A stretch of 64,000 bases of DNA from Salegentibacter sp. R32 (GCF_008692195.1 NZ_RXOM01000044.1:222540-286539), one strand, 5' to 3'; shown: positions 28,971 through 38,558, counted from the first letter of the stretch. Numbers and translations are program-made. The notes: generated by a model from the letters alone, not told the origin.

Positions 28971-29570
28971 GTGAAAGAAATTTTAACTAAATATCTTCCT
29001 GAACGAGCGGTAGAACCTGCATTTCAGTTAATCGCTGAAAACGGTATTTACCTTAAAATTGTAAATGAAAGAAAAACTAGGCATGGTGATTACAGAAAGC
29101 AAAACGGAATTGCCCAAATTACGGTAAATGCCAACTTAAATCCGTATCGGTTTTTAATTACGTTAGTTCACGAAATTGCGCATGCTGTGGCTTTTGAAAA
29201 ATACGGAAGGTTTATAAAACCTCACGGAAAGGAATGGAAATATACCTTTCAACAGTTGATGTTGCCGTTTATAAACCCTAGTGTTTTTCCAACTAATATT
29301 TTACCGCTTTTGGCAAATCATTTTAGAAATCCAAAAGCGAGTAGTGATACTGATGCGAGACTGTCGGTAGCTTTAAAGCAGTTTGATCCGCAAAACAGTA
29401 AAAATTACATTTTTGAAATTCCCTATGGCAGTATTTTTAGGTTGGATAATGGTAGGGTCTTTAAAAAAGGAAAAAAAAGAATAAAAAGATATGAATGCCA
29501 AGAAGTATCTTCTGGAAGTGTTTATATTTTTCAACCTAATGTCGAAGTAGAATTGGTAAAAGTGGTGTAG
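28971..29570 (+). CDS. SprT-like zinc metalloprotease domain protein
   Basis: The gene starts with GTG directly after the SDR stop codon, with no intervening base. The 199-residue protein has the zincin motif HEIAH at residues 67-71 within LITLVHEIAHAVAFEKYG, and a further His85 in KPHGKEWKYTF. This is the SprT/SprT-like arrangement related to the protease domain of Spartan. The C-terminal part (FRLDNGRVFKKGKKRIKRYECQ) is short, basic and lacks the full zinc ribbon. Its role is not established in bacteria. Confidence 0.87.
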   Translation: MKEILTKYLPERAVEPAFQLIAENGIYLKIVNERKTRHGDYRKQNGIAQITVNANLNPYRFLITLVHEIAHAVAFEKYGRFIKPHGKEWKYTFQQLMLPFINPSVFPTNILPLLANHFRNPKASSDTDARLSVALKQFDPQNSKNYIFEIPYGSIFRLDNGRVFKKGKKRIKRYECQEVSSGSVYIFQPNVEVELVKVV

Positions 29571-29572
29571 CT

Positions 29573-30661
29573 ATGAATAGAAATAAAAATTATTATGCAA
29601 TTTTAATGGCCGGTGGCGTAGGTTCTCGCTTTTGGCCGGTAAGTAAGAAAAAGTTTCCTAAGCAATTTCACGATATTTTAGGAACTGGAGAAACGCTAAT
29701 TCAGCGAACATTTAATCGGTTGGCTAAACTTATTCCAGAAGAAAATATTCTAATCCTCACCAACGGAATGTACAACGATTTGGTGAAAAAGCAGCTTCCA
29801 AGTGTAACCGATAATCAAATTGTCTTGGAACCCGTGATGCGAAATACTGCACCGTGTATTTTACTTTCCGCTTTAAAAATTCAAAAGCAAAATGAAGATG
29901 CGATGATGGTGGTTGCCCCCAGTGATCACTGGATTGAAGATGAAGACGCTTTTGTAAGTGATTTGCAAACCGCTTTTGATGCTTGTCAACGTCAAGATGA
30001 TTTATTGATGACCTTAGGAATACAGCCTACTTTTCCGCATACGGGTTATGGGTACATTCAACATCAAAAAAATCCTTCTTCTAAAGTAAATAAAGTAGTC
30101 AATTTTAAAGAAAAGCCCGATTACGAAACTGCCAAAGAATATTTATCTGCCGGGAATTATTTGTGGAATGCGGGGATCTTTGTTTGGAGTGCAAAAGCCA
30201 TTACCGAAGAGTTTAAAAAACACGTTCCTGAAATGTATGAGATTTTTGAAGAAGGGCTACCTTATTACAATACCACACAAGAACAGCGCTTTATTAATGA
30301 AAGCTACGAAGACGCTGAAAATATTTCGATTGATTATGCCATTATGGAAAAGGCAGACAATGTTTGCGTGATTCCTGCCAGTTTCGACTGGAACGATTTA
30401 GGGTCTTGGGGAGCATTGCATGAAGAACTTGAACATGATGAAAATGAAAATGTTTTTATCAACTCGAAAAGTTTAACCGATAATGCTTCTAATAATATTG
30501 TAAGAACTTTAGCGAATAAATTAGTAGTTTTAAAAGATATAGATAACTACATTATTGTAGAAGATGAAGAGGTGTTGTTAATTTATCCCCGTGGTGATGA
30601 ACAGGGAATCAAAAATGTGAGAAATCTAGCGAAAGAGAAGTTTGGGGAAGATCTTATTTAA
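29573..30661 (+). CDS. manC: Mannose-1-phosphate guanylyltransferase (GDP-mannose pyrophosphorylase)
   Basis: The nucleotidyltransferase signature AGGVGSRFWPVSKKKFPKQF opens the protein. It is followed by VVAPSDHWIEDE, the sugar-phosphate motif NFKEKPDYETAKEYL with NYLWNAGIFVW, and SFDWNDLGSWGALHE. At 362 residues it is the monofunctional form without the isomerase domain. It makes GDP-mannose from mannose-1-phosphate and GTP for surface glycans. It starts 2 bp after the SprT-like gene. Confidence 0.93.
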   Translation: MNRNKNYYAILMAGGVGSRFWPVSKKKFPKQFHDILGTGETLIQRTFNRLAKLIPEENILILTNGMYNDLVKKQLPSVTDNQIVLEPVMRNTAPCILLSALKIQKQNEDAMMVVAPSDHWIEDEDAFVSDLQTAFDACQRQDDLLMTLGIQPTFPHTGYGYIQHQKNPSSKVNKVVNFKEKPDYETAKEYLSAGNYLWNAGIFVWSAKAITEEFKKHVPEMYEIFEEGLPYYNTTQEQRFINESYEDAENISIDYAIMEKADNVCVIPASFDWNDLGSWGALHEELEHDENENVFINSKSLTDNASNNIVRTLANKLVVLKDIDNYIIVEDEEVLLIYPRGDEQGIKNVRNLAKEKFGEDLI

Positions 30662-30664
30662 TTC

Positions 30665-32101
30665 ATGAAAGAAGACATAGAAAAGAATACAGAAGAATCT
30701 GCTTCTAAATCAGAGAAACTTTCTGAAGATTTAAAAGGTACGTTTGGAAGCTTTAAAAGTTTTCTTTCAGATTTACTGGATATTCGCAGCGATACCGACC
30801 GTGATTCTACCATTGAAGCGGTTAAAAAAGATATTACTTTTAAAGGGCATAACGCCTGGATTCTTATATTTTCTATTTTTGTTGCCTCTATTGGCCTAAA
30901 CGTAAGTAGTACAGCGGTAATTATCGGAGCGATGCTTATCTCTCCACTAATGGGACCAATTGTTGGGATTGGACTTTCTGTTGCCATCAACGATCTGGAT
31001 ACCTTAAAACGTTCCCTCATAAATTTGGGAGTAATGGTTGGTTTGAGTGTACTTACTGCTTTTCTTTATTTCTGGATTTCACCTTTAACCGGAAGTAATG
31101 CCGAACTGGAAGCAAGGACTTACCCAACTATTCTAGATGTGTTAGTCGCCATTTTTGGTGGCTTGGCACTTATTGTCGCTAAAACAAAAAAAGGAACTAT
31201 TGCCAGTGTGATTTTTGGAGTAGCAATTGCTACAGCTCTGATGCCACCACTTTGTACTGTAGGCTATGGATTAGCCCAAGGGAATTTATCTGATGCCGGC
31301 GGCGCACTTTATCTTTTTTCTATTAATGCCACTTTTATTGCGCTTTCTACTTTTGTAGTTTCTAAATTGTTAGGGTTTCCACTGGTAAAATATGCCAATT
31401 CCAAGCGAAGAAGGTTTATTGCACAAGTAGCTTCTATCATAGCAATTATTGTGATGGTTCCCAGTATTTATTTGTTTTATAATATGCTGAAGGAATCGTA
31501 TTTTAAACAAGAAGCTACCCGATTTGTAGAAGAAGAATTAATGATTTATCAGGATTCTTTTCTTCAGAAAAATTCCACTATTTTTGCTTACAATGGTGGA
31601 AATGATCCCAAAATTGAAGTTTCTTTTTTAGGGAAAGAAATCCCGAGTTCAGTAATTAGTTTATGGCGAACAAAAATGAAGAATTATAAAAACTTGCAGG
31701 ACGCCTCATTGATTATTCTTCAGAATGAAAATACAGAATCTTACGATCAGCTTCAATATATGCGAGAATTTAAGCGTAGAGATTCGTTGAGTATCTTAAA
31801 CAAAGATGAGCGGATTTCATTCTTGGAAGGCGAATTGAAAAAGCTTTCCAAATTGGCAGAGCATCAAATTCCGTTTAAAAAGATAAGTAAAGAAGCAAAG
31901 ATTAATTATGATGGTTTGGCTAGTTTTAGTTACGCCGATAAAATCATTTCCAATTTCAATACAACCGATACCATTCCAGAATTCAGAGTGGCTTGGGTAG
32001 ATTCAATTCCGAAACAAGAAATTCAAAAAAATGAAGTCAAACTGAAAGAGTGGTTACAGTTTACTTTAGATTTGGATACGTTGGTTTTTAAGAGAGATTA
32101 A
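30665..32101 (+). CDS. DUF389-domain membrane protein
   Basis: The 478-residue protein has a hydrophilic N-terminus of about 55 residues. A DUF389 core of several membrane helices follows (GLNVSSTAVIIGAMLISPLMG, then VAIFGGLALIVAKTKKGTI and GVAIATALMPPLCTVGYGLA). A last helix at about residue 265 leads into a long hydrophilic C-terminal domain of about 190 residues, probably periplasmic. The function of DUF389 is unknown. It closes the M28-SDR-SprT-manC operon, 3 bp after manC. Confidence 0.85.
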   Translation: MKEDIEKNTEESASKSEKLSEDLKGTFGSFKSFLSDLLDIRSDTDRDSTIEAVKKDITFKGHNAWILIFSIFVASIGLNVSSTAVIIGAMLISPLMGPIVGIGLSVAINDLDTLKRSLINLGVMVGLSVLTAFLYFWISPLTGSNAELEARTYPTILDVLVAIFGGLALIVAKTKKGTIASVIFGVAIATALMPPLCTVGYGLAQGNLSDAGGALYLFSINATFIALSTFVVSKLLGFPLVKYANSKRRRFIAQVASIIAIIVMVPSIYLFYNMLKESYFKQEATRFVEEELMIYQDSFLQKNSTIFAYNGGNDPKIEVSFLGKEIPSSVISLWRTKMKNYKNLQDASLIILQNENTESYDQLQYMREFKRRDSLSILNKDERISFLEGELKKLSKLAEHQIPFKKISKEAKINYDGLASFSYADKIISNFNTTDTIPEFRVAWVDSIPKQEIQKNEVKLKEWLQFTLDLDTLVFKRD

Positions 32102-32195
32102 GGTTATATCAATAAACTTTAATTACTTTTTAATATATAATTAATTTTTATATATTTGAATCCGTATTACCAATATTAATTAAAACGTGATTGAA

Positions 32196-33797
32196 ATGAA
32201 AAAAATTAGCTTTATAGCAGTTGTTGCTTTACTCTTATTTTCTTGTTCTGATGATTTTGTAACTGATAATGAAATATCAGGTAATAATCAACAGTATGAT
32301 GCAAATGGTCAGAACTTAACACAAAGTTCAAGAATAAAAACAGAAGACGATTATTACTGGTTAAAGAAAAAATTTGCAATGGCTTTACATAAAGCGATGG
32401 TGCAGAATGTGAATCTTCGTCGATTTCTTAAAGAAGAGGCAATAAAACAATTTGATGGAGATTATGATATCCTTTATAACTATATACGAGATGAAAAAAT
32501 AGGGGATAAAACATTTAGAGAAATGTTATTACCTTTTTTTGAAAAAGAAAGCGAATTATCCCAAATAGAAAGTACTCTTGGAGCATTAACTGTTTTTGTA
32601 CCTAGTTTACCGGAAAATTCATTTTCTGCACAAACTTGGAATGTTGCCGAAGAAGTTCCCTTAGTTGCCGTAAGGTTACTGAATAACAGAAAGACCCCCA
32701 TTATAAATAGTGAAGGTCAAAGCTTTTTATTAGATGAAAACGCTATCCCTGCGTTTCCGGTAATTGTGATTAAAGAATCTGAGAGGGTCGTAGTAGAAAG
32801 TTTTCCTAATTATGATAGAAATAAAAATAGGGAATTTACTGCAAAAAATGGTTTTAAGTTTAAATTTGAAAGTCCCTATTATAATCATCTTACTGGTACT
32901 GGTGGAGGAACGGGTGTTGATCCTGATAAAATTACTTTAGCCGAGGCTTGGAATGTAAATGGCAAACACCAAAATTTGGGTTGGCAAAGAGATTATATTT
33001 ATTACACTATTAACCCTACAAACCCTGATGGTCCTTTTATTAATAATTTTTCAGAGACAATACGTAATTTTCGTATAGAAGGTTCAACGCCATATAATGC
33101 CCTTCATAACATATCAGATCCTTCTTCTGTAAACAATAATTTATCAGATCCAGATTTGGAAGATGCTTTAATACAGAGTGGCACACCTTCACAAGGAAGT
33201 TTTTGGACGGATGGGAAATTTGATTTTAAAATTTACATTAATTATAATGCAGATAGTCCTGACCTTGTAAAAGTTTTCGACGCTACTCCTGAGAGCTTGT
33301 TTGATATTACTTATAGTGAAAAAAAGATAGGTTTTATTATAGATGAAAAAATCTATACAATCACAGATATTCAACAAAAAACCTTACCACTGGATTTAGA
33401 AGTATTAACATGGCGTTTGCATGATTATAGTAATGAATGGAGATTTAGAGTGGAAGAAGTTGATTTACAGGTTAAAAATACTTCTACTACTTCCAGTTCA
33501 ACCAAACACAATACCAACTTTGAATTTGAAGCAAGTGGTGAACTTTTTAATGTAGTGAAAATAGGAGGAAAATATGGGGCTAGTTCTGAGGAAACGCATT
33601 CTAGTTCAAAAACAAAGGAATGGACAGAATCTTCAGATGAATTAGGGACGACTGTGGTGCATTTTGGTGATAATGTTATTATTGATGAACATGTTATGAA
33701 TTTCCCCTTTATTCAAATTAAAGATACTATTTACAGATTAAGAAGATATAAGACTAATGAATGTTCTTTCTCGTTAGTACCTAGAAAAGTGCAATAA
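32196..33797 (+). CDS. Unknown lipoprotein with a Ser/Thr-rich C-terminal beta region
   Basis: Not recognised. The ATG at 32196 is preferred over a GTG nine bases upstream because it gives a normal lipoprotein signal with lipidated Cys17 (LLLFSCSDD). The N-terminal part contains a helical segment (LRRFLKEEAIKQFDGDYDIL) and a beta-rich block (TVFVPSLPENSFSAQTW, PAFPVIVIKESERVVVES). I recall these as a module shared by many Bacteroidota surface proteins. The C-terminal part has alternating Ser/Thr-rich strands around residues 425-490. A TATATTTG box at 32151-32158 is a likely -7 element. It is followed after 9 bp by another lipoprotein gene. Confidence 0.75.
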   Translation: MKKISFIAVVALLLFSCSDDFVTDNEISGNNQQYDANGQNLTQSSRIKTEDDYYWLKKKFAMALHKAMVQNVNLRRFLKEEAIKQFDGDYDILYNYIRDEKIGDKTFREMLLPFFEKESELSQIESTLGALTVFVPSLPENSFSAQTWNVAEEVPLVAVRLLNNRKTPIINSEGQSFLLDENAIPAFPVIVIKESERVVVESFPNYDRNKNREFTAKNGFKFKFESPYYNHLTGTGGGTGVDPDKITLAEAWNVNGKHQNLGWQRDYIYYTINPTNPDGPFINNFSETIRNFRIEGSTPYNALHNISDPSSVNNNLSDPDLEDALIQSGTPSQGSFWTDGKFDFKIYINYNADSPDLVKVFDATPESLFDITYSEKKIGFIIDEKIYTITDIQQKTLPLDLEVLTWRLHDYSNEWRFRVEEVDLQVKNTSTTSSSTKHNTNFEFEASGELFNVVKIGGKYGASSEETHSSSKTKEWTESSDELGTTVVHFGDNVIIDEHVMNFPFIQIKDTIYRLRRYKTNECSFSLVPRKVQ

Positions 33798-33806
33798 CTT
33801 ATTTTT

Positions 33807-34388
33807 ATGAAAACAATTATTCTAGCATTATTATTTCTTTTTGCTTTGGTTTCTTGTGGTAATGACGATGATGCACACAAGGAAGAAAGCCATGAATTTA
33901 GGGATAATCTTTTAGGGTGGTATAGGTTAGAAGCTGCTTATACCGATACTCCTTTAGATTTAAATGGAGACGGAATTATGAGTACAGACATATTTGCAGA
34001 AACATCCCATTGTGAAGGTACTCTGTCACCACAATATTATTTATGCAGATTTGTTCACCATGTTTCTTTTGATGATGATTGGCTAGACATTAGTGTTGAT
34101 GTGCCCTATTCAAAATATAGTATGTTTGAAGAAGATTATACTACATGTGTATATGAAAATAAAAGGTTTTATCAGTGTGAGGTAAATGAAAAGAGCAAAG
34201 AAGTTATAATTGAGTATGATTATCCTGAATTGCAAGATGAGTTCAGAATTTGGATTCAAGAAGTTAATTGGGAGGATGAAACAGCTTATTTTACTTTTAA
34301 AAAAGAATTTTATACCTCCGCAGGAACTTGGGAAGAGGTGACTTTGTATATGGAATATAAGCTAGATCCTGATTATGGTAAAAATTGA
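33807..34388 (+). CDS. Lipocalin-like lipoprotein
   Basis: The 193-residue protein has lipidated Cys17 (FALVSCGND) followed by an acidic stretch. The pattern LLGWYRLEAAY ... LDLNGDGIMSTDIFAETSHCEG, then beta strands, resembles small flavobacterial lipocalin-like lipoproteins, in which a Gly-Trp-Tyr start and a DLNGDG turn are common. Two more cysteines (YYLCRF, TTCVYE) could form disulphides. It lies 9 bp after the larger lipoprotein gene, so the two may be partners on the cell surface. The gene converges on the ABC transporter operon with a 7-bp gap. Confidence 0.65.
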   Translation: MKTIILALLFLFALVSCGNDDDAHKEESHEFRDNLLGWYRLEAAYTDTPLDLNGDGIMSTDIFAETSHCEGTLSPQYYLCRFVHHVSFDDDWLDISVDVPYSKYSMFEEDYTTCVYENKRFYQCEVNEKSKEVIIEYDYPELQDEFRIWIQEVNWEDETAYFTFKKEFYTSAGTWEEVTLYMEYKLDPDYGKN

Positions 34389-34395
34389 GTATTTA

Positions 34396-35160
34396 TTACA
34401 AACCTTTCAACTGGGCTTCCCTTACTTTTTTAAATAAGTTAGAAGAATACACAAAATCGGCCAACGACTTATTGTCGGTTCTGTAGATTTCGTCTTTGGA
34501 GCCGTTCCATTCTAAATTGCCATCTTTTAAATACACGATATTCTCACCAATTTCCAATACCGAATTCATATCATGTGTGTTAATGACCGTGGTAATATCA
34601 TTCTCTTTGGTAATTTCCTGAATAAGATTATCAATAAGAATAGCAGTTTTAGGGTCTAGTCCAGAATTGGGTTCATCACAAAACAAATATTTAGGCTTAT
34701 TCACAATCGCACGCGCAATCGCCACACGTTTTTGCATTCCCCCACTAATTTCTGAAGGAAATTTATGATTTACATTTTGTAAATCTACCCGTGTTAAAAC
34801 TTCTTCCACACGATCCATCATTTCAGCTTTTTTCTGCTTCGTAAACATACGTAGTGGAAACATTACGTTTTCAGCAATCGTCATCGAATCAAATAAAGCA
34901 CCACCTTGAAAAACCATTCCCATCTCCGTTCTCAGCTCTAATTGCTTTTCATTATCTAAGGAAGAGTAAGCTTTTCCATTGTATTCAATCGCTCCTTCTG
35001 TAGGTTTAAAAAGTCCTAACAAACATTTTAAAAATACCGTCTTACCAGCTCCCGACTGACCTATAATCAAATTCGTTTTGCCTTGATAAAATTCAGTATC
35101 AATCCCTTTTAAGATTTCATCTTCACCAAAACTTTTATGTAAATTTTTAACTTCAATCAT
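34396..35160 (-). CDS. MlaF-like ABC transporter ATP-binding protein
   Basis: A 254-residue ATPase with Walker A GQSGAGKTVF, signature SEISGGMQKRVAIARA (note SGGM, typical of MlaF rather than the LSGGQ of importers), Walker B YLFCDEPNSGLDP and the H-loop NTHDM. Family knowledge links MlaE/MlaF pairs to phospholipid transport between inner and outer membranes. The start codon overlaps the permease stop by one base (TAATG), so expression is coupled. No MCE-domain (MlaD-like) gene is adjacent. Confidence 0.9.
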   Translation of the reverse strand: MIEVKNLHKSFGEDEILKGIDTEFYQGKTNLIIGQSGAGKTVFLKCLLGLFKPTEGAIEYNGKAYSSLDNEKQLELRTEMGMVFQGGALFDSMTIAENVMFPLRMFTKQKKAEMMDRVEEVLTRVDLQNVNHKFPSEISGGMQKRVAIARAIVNKPKYLFCDEPNSGLDPKTAILIDNLIQEITKENDITTVINTHDMNSVLEIGENIVYLKDGNLEWNGSKDEIYRTDNKSLADFVYSSNLFKKVREAQLKGL

Positions 35161-35897
35161 TAGCTTAAAAGTAATTGGGTTAGTAAATAGTTAGCGATAA
35201 TCAGCACCACACTTGTCCAAACAAAAGCGGTTGTACTGGCTTTTCCTACTTCCAAGGCTCCACCTTTCATATAATATCCGTGATAAGCCGGAATGGTTGC
35301 TAAAATAAGCGCGAAGAAAAAAGTTTTGATAAAGGCATAAACCAAATGAAACGAAATAAAATCGTTTTGTAAACCATTTAAAAACTGTTCTCCAGCCACA
35401 AAACCACCAAGAACTCCTGCTAAATAAGCACCCACAATTCCCATAAACATAGAGATGGCAATCACAAATGGGTAAAAAAGCATAGCGATTATTTTTGGGA
35501 AAATAAGATAGTTGGCAGAATTAATCCCCATCACTTCCAAGGCATCAATTTGTTCCATTACGCGCATGGTTCCAATACTGGAAGTTATGTTAGAACCTAC
35601 TTTACCTGCCATAATAATGGAAATAAAAGTGGGGGAGAATTCTAAAATGATTGATTGTCTCGCCGTAAAAGCAATTAAACTTTTCGGGATGAGAGGGTTG
35701 TTTAAATTAAGTGCTGTTTGGATAGTGACCACTCCACCAATAAAGAAAGAGATGAATACAACAATCCCCAAAGAACTAATAATTAAATCGTCAATCTCTT
35801 TAAAAATTAAGCCCCTCATTACAGAAGTTTTCGTCATTCTACCGAAAACTTTTTTCAGCATTATAAAATATTCACCAATATCGTGGAGGTACTTCAT
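35160..35897 (-). CDS. MlaE-like ABC transporter permease
   Basis: A 245-residue membrane protein of the MlaE family. It has the conserved stretch ILEFSPTFISIIMAGKVGSNITSSIGTM and EQIDALEVMGINSANYL, with five or six hydrophobic segments. It forms the membrane part of a lipid transporter with the ATPase encoded immediately downstream. It is first in a two-gene operon and lies divergently from the phosphatase gene at 36013. Confidence 0.9.
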   Translation of the reverse strand: MKYLHDIGEYFIMLKKVFGRMTKTSVMRGLIFKEIDDLIISSLGIVVFISFFIGGVVTIQTALNLNNPLIPKSLIAFTARQSIILEFSPTFISIIMAGKVGSNITSSIGTMRVMEQIDALEVMGINSANYLIFPKIIAMLFYPFVIAISMFMGIVGAYLAGVLGGFVAGEQFLNGLQNDFISFHLVYAFIKTFFFALILATIPAYHGYYMKGGALEVGKASTTAFVWTSVVLIIANYLLTQLLLS

Positions 35898-35983
35898 TCA
35901 CACAGTTTTTGTAAAACTAAAATAGAAAAAATTATAACAAAAGTATTTAACTAAGAATTAATCTTTAAAAGTTTCAACATTCC

Positions 35984-35991
35984 TATTTTTG
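35984..35991 (+). promoter_or_regulatory. Candidate -7 box of the PafA-like gene
   Basis: TATTTTTG matches TANNTTTG and gives a leader of about 15-18 nt before the ATG at 36013. It also shows that a TTG start at 35989 is inside the promoter and not used. Confidence 0.5.
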
Positions 35992-36012
35992 CATTCAAAT
36001 ATAAAACTCCTT

Positions 36013-37710
36013 ATGAAAAGAATTCAAGCTTTCTTCTTGCTTACGATTTTATTAATAAGCTGCAAACCTTCTGAAACTACTACCGAAGTATCCAATTCAG
36101 AGAAACCCGTTCAAGCCAAAGATACTTTAAAAAGCATTCATGAAAGTCCAAAATTAGTTGTGGGAATTGTAGTCGACCAAATGCGTTACGACTACCTCAC
36201 TCGCTTTTGGGATAGATTTGGTGACGATGGTTTCAAACGTCTGGTAAACGATGGTTTTAACTGTAAAAATAATCATTACAATTACGCACCAACTAAAACC
36301 GGACCGGGACACGCTTCTATTTTTACGGGAACGAGTCCAAAAAACCATGGAATCATCGCTAACGATTGGTACAATAAGTTTGAAAAACAAATGGTGTATT
36401 GTGCAGGAGATATTAATGTTGAACCATTAGGAACCACTTCTAGTGCCGGGAAAATGTCGCCACACCGAATGGTAACTACTACTTTTGCCGATCAAAACCG
36501 TTTACACGCACAGTTTAAAGGAAAAACCATTGGAGTATCCGTAAAAGATCGCGGAGCTATTTTACCGGCAGGTCACTCGGCTAACGGAGCTTATTGGTTT
36601 GAAGGTGGCGAGAACGGAAACTTTATTTCGAGTACGTATTATTTTGAAGAATTACCAACTTGGGTGCAAAATTTTAATGCTGAAAAGCACGCTGAAAAAT
36701 ACTTGAAAACCTGGAATACACTTTATCCGATTGAAACTTATACCGAAAGCGGGATCGATAAAAACACCTACGAATATAGCTTTAGAAATAATGAAACAGC
36801 AACATTCCCTTACGATCTAAAAGCATTGAGTGAAGATAATGGGATGACCAGTATTTTAAAAAATACACCCTTCGGAAATAGCTTAACCACAGATTTTGCA
36901 ATGGCCGCTATCGATGCAGAAAAATTAGGGCAAGATAAAGTTACCGATGTGTTGACGCTAAGTTATTCGTGTACCGATTACGTAGGGCATAATTTCGGAG
37001 TAAATTCTAAAGAAGTTGAAGACACTTATCTTCGTTTGGATCAAGATATTGCTCGAGTTTTAAATTATTTAGATGAAAATGTAGGCGAAGGAAATTACAC
37101 TATTTTCCTTACGGCAGATCACGGTGCAGTCGATGTTCCGAAATATTTAAGTTCAAAGAAAATACCTTCCGGTTATTTCCCGATGGATCAGTTTGAAGAA
37201 GATGTAAAAACGTATTTAGGGAATGAATACGGAGCGATCGACCTTATTGAAAATATCTCTAACAATCAGGTGTTTTTTAATTACGAGAGTTTAAAAAATA
37301 GAAATATTGAGGCCGAAGATTTAGCTGAAAATTTAAAAGCTTTTATGCTTAATTATGAGCATATTTATAAAGTATTTACTCGTGAAATGCTAGAAAACGG
37401 AACTTATCAAAACGGAATAGCTTCATTAGTGCAAAATGGTTTTAATCAAAAAAGAAGTGGAGACATCGCTTTTGAATTTGATCCTGCTTACATTTCTTAC
37501 CCTGAAAAAGGTTCAACTCACGGAAGTGCTTTAAGTCACGATACGCACGTGCCGCTTATTTTCTTCGGAAAAGGAATCAATGCCGGAGCAACTACAGCGC
37601 GTACAGAAATTACCGATATTGCGCCCACAATTTCAGCTGTATTAGGAATTTCTTTCCCTAACGGAATGACGGGAAAAGTACTTTATAAAATTATCGATCA
37701 AGAAAATTAG
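36013..37710 (+). CDS. pafA: PafA-type alkaline phosphatase lipoprotein
   Basis: 565 residues from the ATG at 36013, with a lipoprotein signal and lipidated Cys17 (LLISCKP). The family active site is readable. Metal-binding Asp is in VDQMRYDYL. The nucleophile is Thr96 in PTKTGPGH, with Asn117 21 residues later (IIANDW). The PafA-specific Lys178 and Arg180 lie in SVKDRGA. Other metal ligands are in DYVGHNFG, TADHGAVD and SHDTHVPL. Lys and Arg in place of the second sulfatase-like set mark it as a calcium-independent phosphomonoesterase for phosphate scavenging. Its stop codon overlaps that of the convergent glycosyltransferase gene. Confidence 0.92.
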   Translation: MKRIQAFFLLTILLISCKPSETTTEVSNSEKPVQAKDTLKSIHESPKLVVGIVVDQMRYDYLTRFWDRFGDDGFKRLVNDGFNCKNNHYNYAPTKTGPGHASIFTGTSPKNHGIIANDWYNKFEKQMVYCAGDINVEPLGTTSSAGKMSPHRMVTTTFADQNRLHAQFKGKTIGVSVKDRGAILPAGHSANGAYWFEGGENGNFISSTYYFEELPTWVQNFNAEKHAEKYLKTWNTLYPIETYTESGIDKNTYEYSFRNNETATFPYDLKALSEDNGMTSILKNTPFGNSLTTDFAMAAIDAEKLGQDKVTDVLTLSYSCTDYVGHNFGVNSKEVEDTYLRLDQDIARVLNYLDENVGEGNYTIFLTADHGAVDVPKYLSSKKIPSGYFPMDQFEEDVKTYLGNEYGAIDLIENISNNQVFFNYESLKNRNIEAEDLAENLKAFMLNYEHIYKVFTREMLENGTYQNGIASLVQNGFNQKRSGDIAFEFDPAYISYPEKGSTHGSALSHDTHVPLIFFGKGINAGATTARTEITDIAPTISAVLGISFPNGMTGKVLYKIIDQEN

Positions 37711-38555
37711 AAGATTTTCTCTTTTATTTTTTTCCAACGGTATTTTCTAATCCATTTGCCTTCTTCGGGACTCACCAGAGAAGGCAATTTTTTTTGTTTC
37801 GCTTGTAAATATCCTTGTAAATAATCTTTTAGTAAAAGCGGTTGTTTTTTGCGCATCGCTAGTTTTAAAGAGGCGATAAAGGTGATCGAAAAACCATAAC
37901 CCAATTTATAAAAAGCTTCTCCTTGTTTAAATTTTGCCGCTTTATTATAGGTGTTTCCGGTAGGGCGTAAATGTTTTACTTTTAGATCGGGTAAAGTCTT
38001 AATTTTCCAGCCTTGGTAAAGACAAAGCAACTCATCTACCGTGTCCCAACCCATCGAAGGTTTGAGTCCGCCAATGGCTTGAAAGCATTCTTTTCGGTAA
38101 GCTTTCAAAGCTCCGCGGATGTGATCTTTATTCGTTAAACTCTCTAATTTCCAGTCACCATCTTTTTCGATGTAACAAAAACCACCAACCATTCCCAATT
38201 TCTGGTCTTGCTGAAATTCTTCTGCTAAACGCTCTAAATAATTCTTCGGAAAAATTAAATCGGCATCATATTTACAGATCACGTCATAATTTTCATCGAG
38301 CTGCTCAAAACCCTTGTAGAAAGCATTAATAATTTTACTTCCCGGTAAATGCTTCGAAGAAGAAGTATTATTGAAAAGCTGAATAAAAGAAAATTCAGCT
38401 GAAAATTCCTCTACAATAGCTGCCGTTTCATCGGTAGAATTGTCATTCACCACCAACACTTTTTTTGGTAAAAGCGTTTGAGAAGCTAAAGATTGTAGCG
38501 TTTTTTCAATACAATCGGCTTCATTATGCGCAGGAATAACAATATAGAATTTCAT
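37707..38555 (-). CDS. Family 2 glycosyltransferase
   Basis: The 282-residue GT-A enzyme has the nucleotide-sugar motif PAHNEADCIEKTLQSLASQ and VNDNSTDETA, the metal-binding KYDADLIFP (DXD) and a basic C-terminus. No membrane helices are evident. It probably acts on a lipid or glycan acceptor. It is last of three genes with 3-bp gaps (KASIII, methyltransferase, GT2), which suggests a common lipid-linked product. It overlaps the convergent pafA gene end by four bases (TTAG shared by both stop codons). Confidence 0.88.
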   Translation of the reverse strand: MKFYIVIPAHNEADCIEKTLQSLASQTLLPKKVLVVNDNSTDETAAIVEEFSAEFSFIQLFNNTSSSKHLPGSKIINAFYKGFEQLDENYDVICKYDADLIFPKNYLERLAEEFQQDQKLGMVGGFCYIEKDGDWKLESLTNKDHIRGALKAYRKECFQAIGGLKPSMGWDTVDELLCLYQGWKIKTLPDLKVKHLRPTGNTYNKAAKFKQGEAFYKLGYGFSITFIASLKLAMRKKQPLLLKDYLQGYLQAKQKKLPSLVSPEEGKWIRKYRWKKIKEKIF

Positions 38556-38558
38556 AAA

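Noticed and set aside
35989..36012. TTG start for pafA
   Set aside because: The TTG is the end of the TATTTTTG -7 box; the ATG at 36013 gives a proper lipoprotein signal.
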